DNA of 64,000 nucleotides from Burkholderia pyrrocinia. Its GTDB lineage: Bacteria > Pseudomonadota > Gammaproteobacteria > Burkholderiales > Burkholderiaceae. Shown here piece after piece: positions 16,217 through 25,386 of this stretch. The notes under the pieces are model-generated. The model made no database searches and had not been told where the DNA came from. It was given only the letters and a program-made list of their open reading frames with translations. Location of the stretch: NCBI RefSeq assembly GCF_003330765.1, contig NZ_CP024903.1, positions 1,116,001 through 1,180,000 on the forward strand, read 5' to 3'. The position numbers and the translations under genes are program-made. Each line of letters opens with the position of its first letter. The stretch's first letter is position 1.

Positions 16217-17776
16217 TCAATGCGCGCCGGCGGCGGCCGCGTCGGCATCGCCGCCGCCCGAGCGCGACGGCTTCGTGATCCAGATGAGCGGAATGATCGC
16301 GATGAAGATGATCGCCGACACGTAGAAGATGTCGTTCAACCCCATCACGGCCGCCTGCGAATCGACCGATGCGTTGAAGAACGCGAGCGCCGAATCGGGG
16401 CTCAGGTGCAGCAGCGAACGGGTGGTGTCGACCTGCTGCGCGAAGATCGGGTTGTTGACGCTCGCCTGTTCGGTGAGCCGCACGTGATGCAGGATCGTGC
16501 GGTTGTTCCACGCATTGCTGATCAGCGACGTGCCCACCGCGCCGCAGAACGTGCGGCCGAAATTCGACAGGCCGGCCGCGGCCGGGATCTTTTCCGGCGG
16601 CAGCCCGGACAGGATGATCGACGTCAGCGGCACGAAGAACATCGCCATCGGAATGCCCTGCAGCAGCGTCGGCAGCACGAGATCCCAGCGCGACACGTCG
16701 GCATGGAACGTCGTGCGCATCATGAAGACGACCGCGAAGCCGACGAACGCGAGCGTCGCGATGTAGCGTGGGTCGGTGCGCGTCAGCAGGCGCCCCATGA
16801 CCGGCGTGAGCACGATCGCGAAGATCCCGAGCGGCGCGGTGGCGAGCCCCGAATCGACCGCGCGGTAGCCGAGATAACCCTGCATCCACTGCGGCAGCAA
16901 CACGAGCGTGCCGAAGAACATCCCGTACGCGACCGAGATCGCGATCGTGCCGCCTGCGAAATTGCGTTGCGTGAAGAGCCGCAGGTCGACGATCGGATTG
17001 GCTTCGTGGAGCTCCCACACGAGAAAGAACGCGAAGCCGATCAGCGCGACGATGCCCAGCGCGACGACGACGGGCGAGTTGAACCAGTCGAGGTCCTTGC
17101 CCTTGTCGAGCATGATCTGCAGCGATGCGACCCACAGCACGAGCAGCAGCAGGCCGACCGTGTCGATCGGCGTGCGGCGCGTGGCCGATTCGCGGTCGCG
17201 GAACACGATCCACGTGACCGCCGCCGCGAAGAAGCCGACCGGAATGTTGATGTAGAAGATCCACGACCAGTTGTAGTCGTACGTGATCCAGCCGCCGAGC
17301 GATGGCCCCGCGATCGGCCCGACGAGCGCCGTCATCGACCACAGCGCCAGCGCGCTCGACGATTTCTGCCGCGGCCACGCGCCGAGCAGCAGCGCCTGCG
17401 ACAGCGGCGCGAGCGGCCCCGCGACCGCGCCCTGGAGAATCCGCGCGGCGAGCAGCGTCGGCAGGTTCGGCGCGATCCCGCACAGCCACGACGCGAACAC
17501 GAACAGCAGGATCGACGTGACGAACAGGCGTACCTGGCCGAAGCGCTGCGTGAGCCAGCCCGTCAGCGGAATCGACACCGCGTTCGCGGCCGCGAAGATC
17601 GTGATCACCCACGTGCCTTCGTCGACCGATACGCCGAGGTCGCCCGAAATCGTCGGAATGGCGACGTTCGCGATCGACGAGTCGAGCACGTTCATGAACA
17701 TCGCGAGCGATACCGCGATCGTGCCGATCGCGAGCCGGCCGCCCGACAGCGGGCCCGGGGAGGACGGAGATGACAT
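16217..17776 (-). CDS. DHA2-family MFS multidrug exporter, EmrB-like
   Basis: A 519-residue, 14-helix major facilitator of the DHA2 (EmrB/QacA) family, a proton-driven drug exporter in the inner membrane. Family motifs are present: DSSIANVAIPTISGDL near residue 31 (motif D1), the motif A-like LTQRFGQVRLF, and motif C-like ALVGPIAGPSLGGWIT. The membrane-fusion partner (EmrA) and outer-membrane channel usually found with EmrB are not adjacent, so it may borrow them. ATG 17776 is preceded by AGGA at good spacing. Substrates cannot be told from sequence. Confidence 0.88.
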   Translation of the reverse strand: MSSPSSPGPLSGGRLAIGTIAVSLAMFMNVLDSSIANVAIPTISGDLGVSVDEGTWVITIFAAANAVSIPLTGWLTQRFGQVRLFVTSILLFVFASWLCGIAPNLPTLLAARILQGAVAGPLAPLSQALLLGAWPRQKSSSALALWSMTALVGPIAGPSLGGWITYDYNWSWIFYINIPVGFFAAAVTWIVFRDRESATRRTPIDTVGLLLLVLWVASLQIMLDKGKDLDWFNSPVVVALGIVALIGFAFFLVWELHEANPIVDLRLFTQRNFAGGTIAISVAYGMFFGTLVLLPQWMQGYLGYRAVDSGLATAPLGIFAIVLTPVMGRLLTRTDPRYIATLAFVGFAVVFMMRTTFHADVSRWDLVLPTLLQGIPMAMFFVPLTSIILSGLPPEKIPAAAGLSNFGRTFCGAVGTSLISNAWNNRTILHHVRLTEQASVNNPIFAQQVDTTRSLLHLSPDSALAFFNASVDSQAAVMGLNDIFYVSAIIFIAIIPLIWITKPSRSGGGDADAAAAGAH

Positions 17777-18173
17777 GGTGTTCCTGCGTGATGGAGAGGG
17801 CCGGACGGCGCGCATCGCTCGTCGCGCGCGCGATGCATGCGCGGGCGGGCCGCGAAACGGACGGTGCGCACTGCGCGCGCGGGTGGCCGGCAAGCGGGAC
17901 CGCCCCGCGCAGCGTGCGGTTCAGTTGTTCAATCGGATCGGCGAAGCCGTGGCGGGCTTCGGGAGGCGGGATATCGCCGGTCAGGAAGGCGCGACGCGCG
18001 TGATACGTCGGCGGGCAGCGGGTACGTGGCTGCCGTAGCGTGTGTGGTGGTTTTTCATTGGCACAGGCTAACGACGCGGCGAACGACGATCAACGCTCGC
18101 GCGCTCATTAAATCCTTTCGTGTGCCGCAATAATCCGGCCTGCGCGCGCCGATTGCCGGTCGCGCAATGCCGG
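17777..18173. other. non-coding stretch left of the VgrG island
   Basis: No protein-like frame is convincing here. The segment separates the exporter gene from the lysR remnant. Weak similarity to the bases preceding the right-hand lysR copy (CGCTCATT and GCCGCAATAAT-type words at about 18104-18133 and 25942-25972) suggests the duplicated border starts slightly upstream of the lysR stop codon. Confidence 0.4.
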
Positions 18174-18321
18174 TCACGGCGCGGTGCGCCACGCGGTAAA
18201 CACTTCCGCGAGGAAATCGACGAACGCGCGCACCTTGCTGTCGAGCGTCGCGCGTCGCGGGTAAAGCACGTGGAGTTCGACGTCGTCGGTCCGGTGCCAG
18301 TCGGGCAGCACGATTTCGAGT
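18174..18321 (-). pseudogene. lysR 3'-end fragment at left island border
   Basis: Read on the minus strand, this segment encodes the last 48 residues of a LysR regulator (EIVLPDWHRTDDVELHVLYP to FTAWRTAP, stop TGA at 18174-18176). It matches the C-terminus of the intact LysR at 26010-26912 almost residue for residue, with a few substitutions (T/A, H/N, V/L, T/S). The open frame breaks at about 18321, where sequence switches to an IS3-type transposase fragment. It is therefore a truncated gene copy, and the divergence shows it is not a recent exact duplication. Confidence 0.85.
18177..18320. repeat. direct repeat copy 1 (lysR 3' end)
   Basis: About 144 bases align with 26013-26156 in the same orientation. 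The inner 115 bases (18206-18320 against 26042-26156) differ at about four positions by eye, while the outer 30 are more diverged. The two copies flank the whole VgrG island. Confidence 0.85.
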
Positions 18322-18397
18322 CGGCTGCTTCCAGGCCACCGAAATGCTGGCGCCAGTTGTAGATCGTCTGCTCGCTCTCGTGAAAATTATCCGCCAC
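18322..18397 (-). mobile_element. IS3-family transposase OrfA remnant
   Basis: Immediately beyond the lysR fragment, the minus strand reads VADNFHESEQTIYNWRQHF then GGLEAA. This is the helix-turn-helix and GGLE/GGME stretch of IS3-family OrfA transposase subunits. Only about 25 codons remain, fused in frame to nonsense from the lysR remnant. No OrfB or terminal inverted repeats are visible, so the element is a relic marking a recombination breakpoint. Confidence 0.7.
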
Positions 18398-18555
18398 GCA
18401 TGATTCCGACCTTTTTTAGAACTTGTCCAATTGCGTGAGGGGTGAATCTGTCAAACGATTGTGGTTTTTGAATTGAGCGACGGATGGGCGAGAAGCGTTT
18501 CTGTTTTCACCGGTCCGTACGTTGTGAATCGAGAAGCACAATCAAGTAGGTGACC

Positions 18556-21500
18556 ATGGCTGAAGCTGATCGGACAAGAACATACCTGACGGGGCGGCAG
18601 TCTGCGCACCTGAAACTGATGCCGCGCAAGCCGCAGAAGACTGACCAGAGCGGCAAGCCGCCACCGATGCCCGTGGTGTCGGTCGTATCGTGGGAAGTGC
18701 ATGAGGAAATCTGCAAGCCGTACCGGATCAAGGCTGTGGTCTCAACAGAGGGATCGGTCAGCAGGAAGAAGGTGCTCGGGCAGCTCGCAGAGTTCACGAT
18801 TCAGCCCGAGGATGGGCGCGAGCGGCGCAAGTTCAGCGGGTTTGTGTCGCGTTTCGATCTGATATCGGAATCGCGCGATGGTTGCATCTATCGCATAGTG
18901 GTCCGCCAGCGACTCGCCATGCTCGACGGTCCGAGTAACTGCGTTACTTACCAGGGAATGGCATCGTGGGAAATCATCAAAGCAATCCTTGAGCGCCACG
19001 ATATCCGCTTCTGGATGCAGGTTGAACTTCGCCTCAGACATGAGCACCCACGGCACGCCTTCCGTTTCCAGTACAACATGGGCGATTGGGCCTATATCAG
19101 GCTGGAAATGGAGCAGGCGGGCCTGTTCTGCTTCACGACGATGGGTGAGCATGGCGAAGTGCTGGTGATTGCCGATGATATCGACGGTTACGAGCGGCCC
19201 CACGTCACCGTGCTTGACCGTCCCACAGCCGGGTTGTCAACGTTCGAGGAGTCCATCTTTTCGTTCAAGATGCGTACCCGCACCGTGCCGGAATCCTTCG
19301 TCGTTGCGGATTACAACCCGGAGAGTGCCTGGGAGATTCTTCGCGACGAAAGCCAGCCAGACTGGGATGACCCCACCATGATCGGCCAGCCCTACGTATG
19401 GGGCACGCATCATGGAGACGCCGCAGGAGCAAAGCATGAGGCACAGTTGCGGCATGAGGCGGCGCTCGCGCAGCAGGTGCAATACAAGGTCAAATCGACC
19501 GTGCTCGAACTCAGGCCGGGTCGCCTCGTGCGTTCCGACCGGGTGCTTGACGACACGAAAGCGGGCATGTTTGTGACCAAGGTCGTGCATAGCGGCGCGC
19601 GCGATGCCAGCTACATGAATCGATTCACAGCCATTCCCGCCAACCGTCCGTACCGGATGAAAATCGAGGAGAGCCGGTGGCCGCGGATACACGGCACACT
19701 CGGGGCAACGATCTGTTCACCGGATAAATATAAATTTGCATACCTTACCGACAAGGGCGAGTACATCGCGCGCTTTCATTGCGATTTCGGCATCTGGCCC
19801 AAAGGCGTGGAGAGCGCTCCTCTGCGGCTGGCGAAGCCCTTTGCCGGCGCGAACCATACTGGCATGCACATGCCCGCGCTGGATGGAGACGAAGCGCTTG
19901 TGGGTTTTCGCGAAGGCAACCCGAACAAGCCGATCCTGGTCGGTTTCATGCCAAACAGCCATCGTCCCGACCTTATCAATTCGTCGCGGCGGCGCATGTC
20001 GCGCAACGAAATCCGCACGCAGTCCGGCAACAAGCTGTGGATGGATGACTGGGACAATCAGCAGGGGATTGAACTCAGCACCGAGCACTCGGGCCGCTCC
20101 CAGCTCAACCTGGGCTTCATACCGGATGGTGATCTGAAGGAAAGAGGTTCGGGAGCGGAGTTGCGCACGTCGGGACATCTGGTCGGGCGCGGCGGTGCTG
20201 GCGCGATGCTGACGGCCTATAACCAGGCGGGCGGAAGCGGCAAGGTGCTCGCCATGGACGAAACGGACGCGCAGTTGACGGATCACCAGGCGTTCGCCAG
20301 GTCACTTGCCGATTCTGCGGGGGCGTCGAAGGCATCGCCCGCCGATCTGGATGCGCAGCAGGCGATCCATGACGGCCTGAAGGCACTGAAAAAGCCGGGC
20401 GTGCTTGTGACCGGTCCCGGCCCGGTCGGTATCGCGTCGGGCAATGGCGTACATGTTGCCGCTGACGGTTCAATCGTCGGCACGGCAAAGAAGGGTGTGC
20501 ATTTCAGTACGCTCAGGCGTTTCACCGCCGCAGCAGGCGACCTGCTGTCGATGTTCTCGCAGAAGGGCATGAGCCTCATTACGTCGGCGGGGGATTTTGT
20601 TGCTCAGGCTCAGCGTGGCCGCATGCAGCTCGCCTCGCAGGGCGACATGACGATGGAGACGGTAGACGGCGTGTTGCATGTGAAGTCGTCCAAGGAGATC
20701 GTGCTGAACGTCGGTGGCTCGTACCTGCGCATGACACCGGACGGCATCGAATTCGGCTCACGAGGCGGGGCCAAGTTCAAGACCAGCAGCTTTAGTAAGG
20801 CCGGCCCCGCGCAGATGAACCTGGGTGGTGCGGCATTTGCACCAGTGTTCGTACCGTACTCGACGCAGTGCGAAGTGTGGCGAACCAACCCGGACTTCGC
20901 ATCATCGCCAGCGTCAGCACCGGACGCGTCGCAGTGGGAAGGGTTGGCGAACTCGGGAGCAGTTCAACCGGCACCGCCTGCCGCAGCGTCAAACACGACC
21001 CCCGTTACGCCGACCGAGGTTCAACAAGACGCTACCGCGCCCAGCACCAGTACTAATTCGTCATCTTCAACCGGTGGTTTCTTTTCGCGTCTGTTCGACC
21101 GGAGCACGATACATGTAAACGATCCGGCCAATGCCCCTAAGGACATAAAGCTCCCGCGTGACAGTGATGGTAAAGATGGCAATAACTATGTCACCGATCC
21201 GATCCAACTCGTTAATCCCGCACCCTGTAACTGGACGATGTCGAATTTTAATGGCGAGTACGATCAGGATATGGAGACGATGGCGTACTACCCTTGGACC
21301 AATGAACAAACGAAATACATCCCGAGGCCAGGAGATCCCTGGAGCATATCGGGAGGAAAGGGGCACGCAAAATTTGACGTGAAATATGACGATACAACAA
21401 AGACTCTGACTGCTTTCGTCAAGATCGGCGTGATTCTGAAGGATATATACGAAATTGATCCTGTGTCAAAGGATGTAAAGCTGACGAATGGTACTAGTAA

Positions 21501-22206
21501 AAGCATTCCTTACCACAGTACCAATAATGGTGCGAATGCGCCGAGCTCGGCTAAGGTAAATTTAAAATTCGTTGACCGGGAGACAACGACATTCAAATTC
21601 TCCGAAAAAGAGAATTTTATCAGGAATACGCTTAACCAGAATTCATACAAGTTGATTCTTGATGGTTGTTCCAAGGACGTTGCATGTGGGTGCCGCATTG
21701 AGATCAAGTTTGATGTCAAATTTGTTGTTCTGAAATCATCGGAAGAGAATGCGCCCGGATACGCAAGAATTATTAAATTGTATCCTTACGCCGCTCGTGA
21801 CGATTCTGGAAATTGGGGGGAAATTGGGGCAACGTTTGATCCGACTGCGAGAGAGTATGATTTGTTCGGAACGGACTACACCCCGGCTCACGAATGCGGC
21901 CATCTTTTTAACTTTCCGGATGAGTATTACAGCGACGGTGGCGCCGTGCACGAGCAATATATAGACAATGAGCAGCTTCAATTCGCCAAAGGGCATGCCC
22001 TTGATGGAACGCTCACCTGGCAGATGATCTCGCGGGGTAATCTCATGGGGCTAGGTGCCAGAAACAAAGTCGAAACTGGTGCGAAGCCTGTTATCCCGCC
22101 TTATTACATGGAATATCTGAGGCGATGGATGACCAAGTACACAAACAAGAAGTGGAGAGTTGGCTCAAGTAACGTATGTAGGAAAGACGATGCGAGTCCG
22201 TTATGA
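18556..22206 (+). CDS. vgrG: evolved VgrG with C-terminal zincin-like effector domain
   Basis: A 1216-residue type VI secretion spike protein. Residues about 1-500 are the gp27/gp5-like VgrG core (late landmark GFREGNPNKPILVGFMPNS). Residues about 610-755 are a DUF2345-type beta-helix extension (GPVGIASGNGVHVAADG, LSMFSQKGMSLITSAGDF). A Pro/Ser/Thr-rich linker spans about 780-850. From about 850 a distinct AT-rich domain begins, containing HECGHLFNFPDEY (His1112, Glu1113, His1116, with Glu1123 a possible third ligand), the HExxH signature of zinc metallopeptidases. Several Cys (GCSKDVACGC, VCRKD) suit an oxidising periplasm. P. aeruginosa VgrG2b likewise carries a C-terminal metallopeptidase that is toxic in the periplasm. 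I see no close resemblance outside the motif. ATG 18556 is preferred over GTG 18550 by spacing. No T6SS core genes are in the window. Confidence 0.9.
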   Translation: MAEADRTRTYLTGRQSAHLKLMPRKPQKTDQSGKPPPMPVVSVVSWEVHEEICKPYRIKAVVSTEGSVSRKKVLGQLAEFTIQPEDGRERRKFSGFVSRFDLISESRDGCIYRIVVRQRLAMLDGPSNCVTYQGMASWEIIKAILERHDIRFWMQVELRLRHEHPRHAFRFQYNMGDWAYIRLEMEQAGLFCFTTMGEHGEVLVIADDIDGYERPHVTVLDRPTAGLSTFEESIFSFKMRTRTVPESFVVADYNPESAWEILRDESQPDWDDPTMIGQPYVWGTHHGDAAGAKHEAQLRHEAALAQQVQYKVKSTVLELRPGRLVRSDRVLDDTKAGMFVTKVVHSGARDASYMNRFTAIPANRPYRMKIEESRWPRIHGTLGATICSPDKYKFAYLTDKGEYIARFHCDFGIWPKGVESAPLRLAKPFAGANHTGMHMPALDGDEALVGFREGNPNKPILVGFMPNSHRPDLINSSRRRMSRNEIRTQSGNKLWMDDWDNQQGIELSTEHSGRSQLNLGFIPDGDLKERGSGAELRTSGHLVGRGGAGAMLTAYNQAGGSGKVLAMDETDAQLTDHQAFARSLADSAGASKASPADLDAQQAIHDGLKALKKPGVLVTGPGPVGIASGNGVHVAADGSIVGTAKKGVHFSTLRRFTAAAGDLLSMFSQKGMSLITSAGDFVAQAQRGRMQLASQGDMTMETVDGVLHVKSSKEIVLNVGGSYLRMTPDGIEFGSRGGAKFKTSSFSKAGPAQMNLGGAAFAPVFVPYSTQCEVWRTNPDFASSPASAPDASQWEGLANSGAVQPAPPAAASNTTPVTPTEVQQDATAPSTSTNSSSSTGGFFSRLFDRSTIHVNDPANAPKDIKLPRDSDGKDGNNYVTDPIQLVNPAPCNWTMSNFNGEYDQDMETMAYYPWTNEQTKYIPRPGDPWSISGGKGHAKFDVKYDDTTKTLTAFVKIGVILKDIYEIDPVSKDVKLTNGTSKSIPYHSTNNGANAPSSAKVNLKFVDRETTTFKFSEKENFIRNTLNQNSYKLILDGCSKDVACGCRIEIKFDVKFVVLKSSEENAPGYARIIKLYPYAARDDSGNWGEIGATFDPTAREYDLFGTDYTPAHECGHLFNFPDEYYSDGGAVHEQYIDNEQLQFAKGHALDGTLTWQMISRGNLMGLGARNKVETGAKPVIPPYYMEYLRRWMTKYTNKKWRVGSSNVCRKDDASPL

Positions 22207-23639
22207 AAAGAATAATCTCGACAATTTTTTTAGTGATTCTTTTTGTTGCTGGAGGTAATGCAATGGCTGGGCAAAATTTAAGTAATGGGCAGCAGCCCAA
22301 AGCATGGGCTTATTTTGTTGGGGCCGATTGGCGTTTTGGTGTAAATGGCGTATCGGTGGATGAGTCAGGAAAAGCCTGGCTAACTTTATTCGATACAGTT
22401 AATGACGACGAGTTAGGGGGTGCGGGCATCCTTGAGGCGAGGGAAGGGACGTATAGCTCCCAAGCCGCAGAAACTGTGAGAGCGACGTTGTGTGATCCAT
22501 CGAGTCAGGCGGGGCGTGGGCTTGATGTCCGGCCAACCGATAATCCTCAGGTACTTTTCTCGGCGACTTGTATGCAAGATGGTGTGCTGAGAACAGTACA
22601 GGGAAATATCGCGAAGTTGCCAAAAAAACTTTTTAATGAGTTTGGAAAAAATGTAGCAGTCGTTAGGCGGGATGTAAAAAATTCTGGTGGGAAAAAATTA
22701 TGGATTAATGCTGCGGTTATTAATATTGAGCCAAAGAATGGCTATTATAGTGTGATCGTTCGTTTTGTCAATTCGGGGCGTGACGCATTCTCGTTCAAGC
22801 GACCTGATCTCTGGTCTGGGGACCTTAACGAAGAAACGCTTTCTGTCGGGGCGATTAATCTTGATCCAAAGAAAAAGGGTGGGTGGAAATTCAACCTTGC
22901 GGGACAGCCACTGGTGAATGTTGCCGATTTCAAGGGGGATATGATTACTTTGGAGGGAGGGGCGCATCAGGATTTCATATTCAAGGCCCTTCCAAGAGAC
23001 CAGTACAAAGCAGGCACCTACGCGTTCGCCTTGAGCGCTTGGCTGTATATCAACTGGAAAGACGGCGACGAGCAACAACGAAGTCACGCTGACTTCTTTT
23101 CCGGCAAGGACAACCGTTCAACGATCAAGATGGATCATGATTACCCCTCGACGCCGCAGGAGCGCGAACAGTGGGAAGCAACACACCGCGCAAGCATGTC
23201 GTCCCAGCCGGTGAAACCTGGTGAGACGTTCGCAGAGGACGGTCTGTACCGTGCTGTGCGCACGAACTCCAGCAACCATCGGAGTCTCCAGCTCGTGCCG
23301 TTCAAGGCCAGGGCCGTTGCGACTACCGATTCCGTGAAGATGCTGATGGAGAGGGGCAACGGTATGAGTCTCGACGGCCCGGTGCAGTGGCTGTGGGAAG
23401 GCAGCGCGCCCACACCTGTGAAGCAGTATTCATTCGACACCATAGAAGAGACACGACAGTTCTGCGAGCCGGGATCGGCGTGCCCGCGCAGCGGTCGCTG
23501 GCTGCCTCGCATCCGGGAGGGATGGGACAGGGGCTATCGGTACGATCTCGCGGGCATTGTGACTGTGCGGCACGGACAAACGATGCCGACCGTGAAGGAG
23601 ACGGGCGACAAGGCCGATTGGGAATGGGTGGGAGTCTGA
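22203..23639 (+). CDS. secreted candidate immunity protein for the VgrG effector
   Basis: A 478-residue protein whose ATG overlaps the vgrG stop by 4 bases (ATGA). It has a signal peptide (MKRIISTIFLVILFVAGG to AMA, cleavage before Gly24), so it is periplasmic, where a periplasmic-acting toxin must be blocked. The N-terminal half (about 24-245) is AT-rich like the VgrG toxin tail. The C-terminal half returns to the local GC level and contains FCEPGSACPRSGRW and ends GDKADWEWVGV, a pattern I associate, without certainty, with Burkholderia T6SS immunity or accessory proteins. The composition break suggests the toxin tail and immunity N-half were exchanged together. The immunity role is inferred from position, signal peptide and overlap. 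An adaptor or chaperone role is possible. Confidence 0.7.
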   Translation: MKRIISTIFLVILFVAGGNAMAGQNLSNGQQPKAWAYFVGADWRFGVNGVSVDESGKAWLTLFDTVNDDELGGAGILEAREGTYSSQAAETVRATLCDPSSQAGRGLDVRPTDNPQVLFSATCMQDGVLRTVQGNIAKLPKKLFNEFGKNVAVVRRDVKNSGGKKLWINAAVINIEPKNGYYSVIVRFVNSGRDAFSFKRPDLWSGDLNEETLSVGAINLDPKKKGGWKFNLAGQPLVNVADFKGDMITLEGGAHQDFIFKALPRDQYKAGTYAFALSAWLYINWKDGDEQQRSHADFFSGKDNRSTIKMDHDYPSTPQEREQWEATHRASMSSQPVKPGETFAEDGLYRAVRTNSSNHRSLQLVPFKARAVATTDSVKMLMERGNGMSLDGPVQWLWEGSAPTPVKQYSFDTIEETRQFCEPGSACPRSGRWLPRIREGWDRGYRYDLAGIVTVRHGQTMPTVKETGDKADWEWVGV

Positions 23640-23640
23640 C

Positions 23641-23931
23641 ATGGGAGAACGTGCCTGCATATTCCAGCAAGATCAAACGACCGCGAATGGCGTCGTGCTC
23701 GATGGCCTGGACGATATGGACCTCGACGGCCGGAAGGTCAGCTACCTGGGTGCACGGCTTCAATGCCCAGCATGTAACTCGATAGGTCGTATCGAGGCGG
23801 ACGCTCCCCGGCCACTGGACAGCGACCTGGGCGGCAAGCAACACGCGCTGGAGAACGATCTGTGCCGCTGCAAGTGCAACCCGCCGCCACGGCTGCGCGC
23901 GTCGCAGCGTGAGTGGACAGTTGAGGCGTGA
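23641..23931 (+). CDS. PAAR-domain spike-tip protein
   Basis: A 96-residue protein with the PAAR-like layout: TTANGVVLDGLDD, then DGRKVSYLGARLQCPACNS, then a Gly-rich stretch and LENDLCRCKCNPPP. The Cys residues (CPAC, CRCKC) replace the usual His/Cys zinc ligands of the cone tip. PAAR proteins cap the VgrG trimer and sharpen the type VI spike. The start is one base after the upstream stop, and the stop (23929-23931) is 11 bases before the next gene, so the cluster is one operon. No C-terminal effector extension is present. Confidence 0.8.
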   Translation: MGERACIFQQDQTTANGVVLDGLDDMDLDGRKVSYLGARLQCPACNSIGRIEADAPRPLDSDLGGKQHALENDLCRCKCNPPPRLRASQREWTVEA

Positions 23932-23942
23932 CAGGAGGTCGA

Positions 23943-25373
23943 ATGGGTTTTCGCTGGAATCCGCGTTTTTCTTCCGAGTGGGAGGCGCAGGAGCCGCCAT
24001 CCATCTGGTTCTTTCTCGTGCTGTACCTGATTGTCCAGGGCTTCGCGCTTGCCATGGTTGTGCCGGGTCTGCCGAAGGTTGGCTCGATACCCTGGGACAC
24101 AGTTATCCATGATGCGGTAGCAGTGCCGTTTTTCTGCTGGGTCGCACTCAGTTGCCTGGTGTGGCTGTTCGCCTATGACATTCCTGCGAGGCAGGCCGCA
24201 GACCATAACACGGCGCGCTGGCACGAGATTACCGGCTGGCAACGACAGAGCCGTGCGGGCATGGCGGTACTCGACAGCGTGCTTCTCGTGCCTGAACCCG
24301 ATCTTGCGGAGCGCATGCTGAAGCTGGAGGGTGACCCGCCCGAAAATCCCGGAAAGGTGATGCGTCTCGCCAGCGTTGAGGGAGACGATGCCGCTTTGCG
24401 TGAACACGCGATGTTTGAAAAGCTGCTGACACCGCTGGCCGCACGGCTTGCCCTGGCGGCGAAAAGCAATTCATTCGAGATCGTGATCCAGTGCGAGCGG
24501 CCTGAATCATCGCTTGACCTTCACACGGTTTGGGAACGGATCGGATTGCCAGGCAAGCCGCGCGTCAGATGGATCGGCAACGAGCGGGATCCCGGATTTG
24601 CGGAGGACTGGTTCAACGACAACGAGCGTAGGCCCTACTATGCGTATGTCAACGAGAGGATGCCGAAGTATCGCCTCGTGCTGGCGTGGCATCTGAATGA
24701 CGAGAACGCGGACGTCAAGCCGGACGTTTCGGAAGCCGCCGTGGCGTTGCTGTTTGGCTCGCCAGCGCTCATGCAGGCAAAGCCGGAGCAGAAAAGGCAA
24801 GCCTGGCTGTTGCGCCAGATCGTTGCCGATGCCGACGAGGCGGACAAGGCACTTGCGTTGCTGCTGGGTTCGGAACAGGTGCAGCGTACACGTATCCGCC
24901 ATTTCTGGTACAGCCGCCTCAAGGGTCTCGCACAGCACGCAACCCTGGGAGCTGTGAAGGAATCTGACCTGAAAGTGGATGAGCATGCGCTTGATTCGAC
25001 TATCGGTCCGCAGGCTCCGGTGGCACGCTGGGTGCTCCAGGCGCTGGCGGCGAAGATGGCGCATTTCGGCCAGGGCGCACAGCTTATCGCGTTGCCGCAT
25101 GAGCAGGGTGTCGCGATTAATGTGGTGGCGAAAGAACCGGATCGCGTGGCGGTGCCGTGGAAGAAGGAATACGAGTACAACCCGATCCTGGGTGCTGACC
25201 TCGGCATGTGTGCGTCACTATGGGTGGTTGCCATGCTGCTTTCGCCCACGGGTTGGAGCACGTCGGACACCGTTCTTACATGGGGCGTTGCGGCTGTGAT
25301 GGTCGTGCTTTTCCTTCTGCGCAACCCCGCACCGGTCCTTTATGTGGTCGACCTGATTGATAAATATTGGTAA
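23943..25373 (+). CDS. VgrG-island membrane protein, unknown function
   Basis: A 476-residue protein with two N-terminal membrane helices (about residues 22-42 and 60-78: WFFLVLYLIVQGFALAMVV, VPFFCWVALSCLVWLFAY) and two at the C-terminus (about 424-470). These bracket a soluble domain of about 330 residues predicted as mixed alpha/beta. I do not recognise the domain. The start is ATG 23943, with AGGAGG four bases upstream. An upstream GTG at 23928 overlapping the PAAR stop lacks a site. It belongs to the vgrG operon by spacing and strand. Possible roles are an effector-loading adaptor, a second immunity factor, or an effector in its own right. None is supported by a motif. Confidence 0.75.
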   Translation: MGFRWNPRFSSEWEAQEPPSIWFFLVLYLIVQGFALAMVVPGLPKVGSIPWDTVIHDAVAVPFFCWVALSCLVWLFAYDIPARQAADHNTARWHEITGWQRQSRAGMAVLDSVLLVPEPDLAERMLKLEGDPPENPGKVMRLASVEGDDAALREHAMFEKLLTPLAARLALAAKSNSFEIVIQCERPESSLDLHTVWERIGLPGKPRVRWIGNERDPGFAEDWFNDNERRPYYAYVNERMPKYRLVLAWHLNDENADVKPDVSEAAVALLFGSPALMQAKPEQKRQAWLLRQIVADADEADKALALLLGSEQVQRTRIRHFWYSRLKGLAQHATLGAVKESDLKVDEHALDSTIGPQAPVARWVLQALAAKMAHFGQGAQLIALPHEQGVAINVVAKEPDRVAVPWKKEYEYNPILGADLGMCASLWVVAMLLSPTGWSTSDTVLTWGVAAVMVVLFLLRNPAPVLYVVDLIDKYW

Positions 25374-25386
25374 GGGGTGCACGGAT

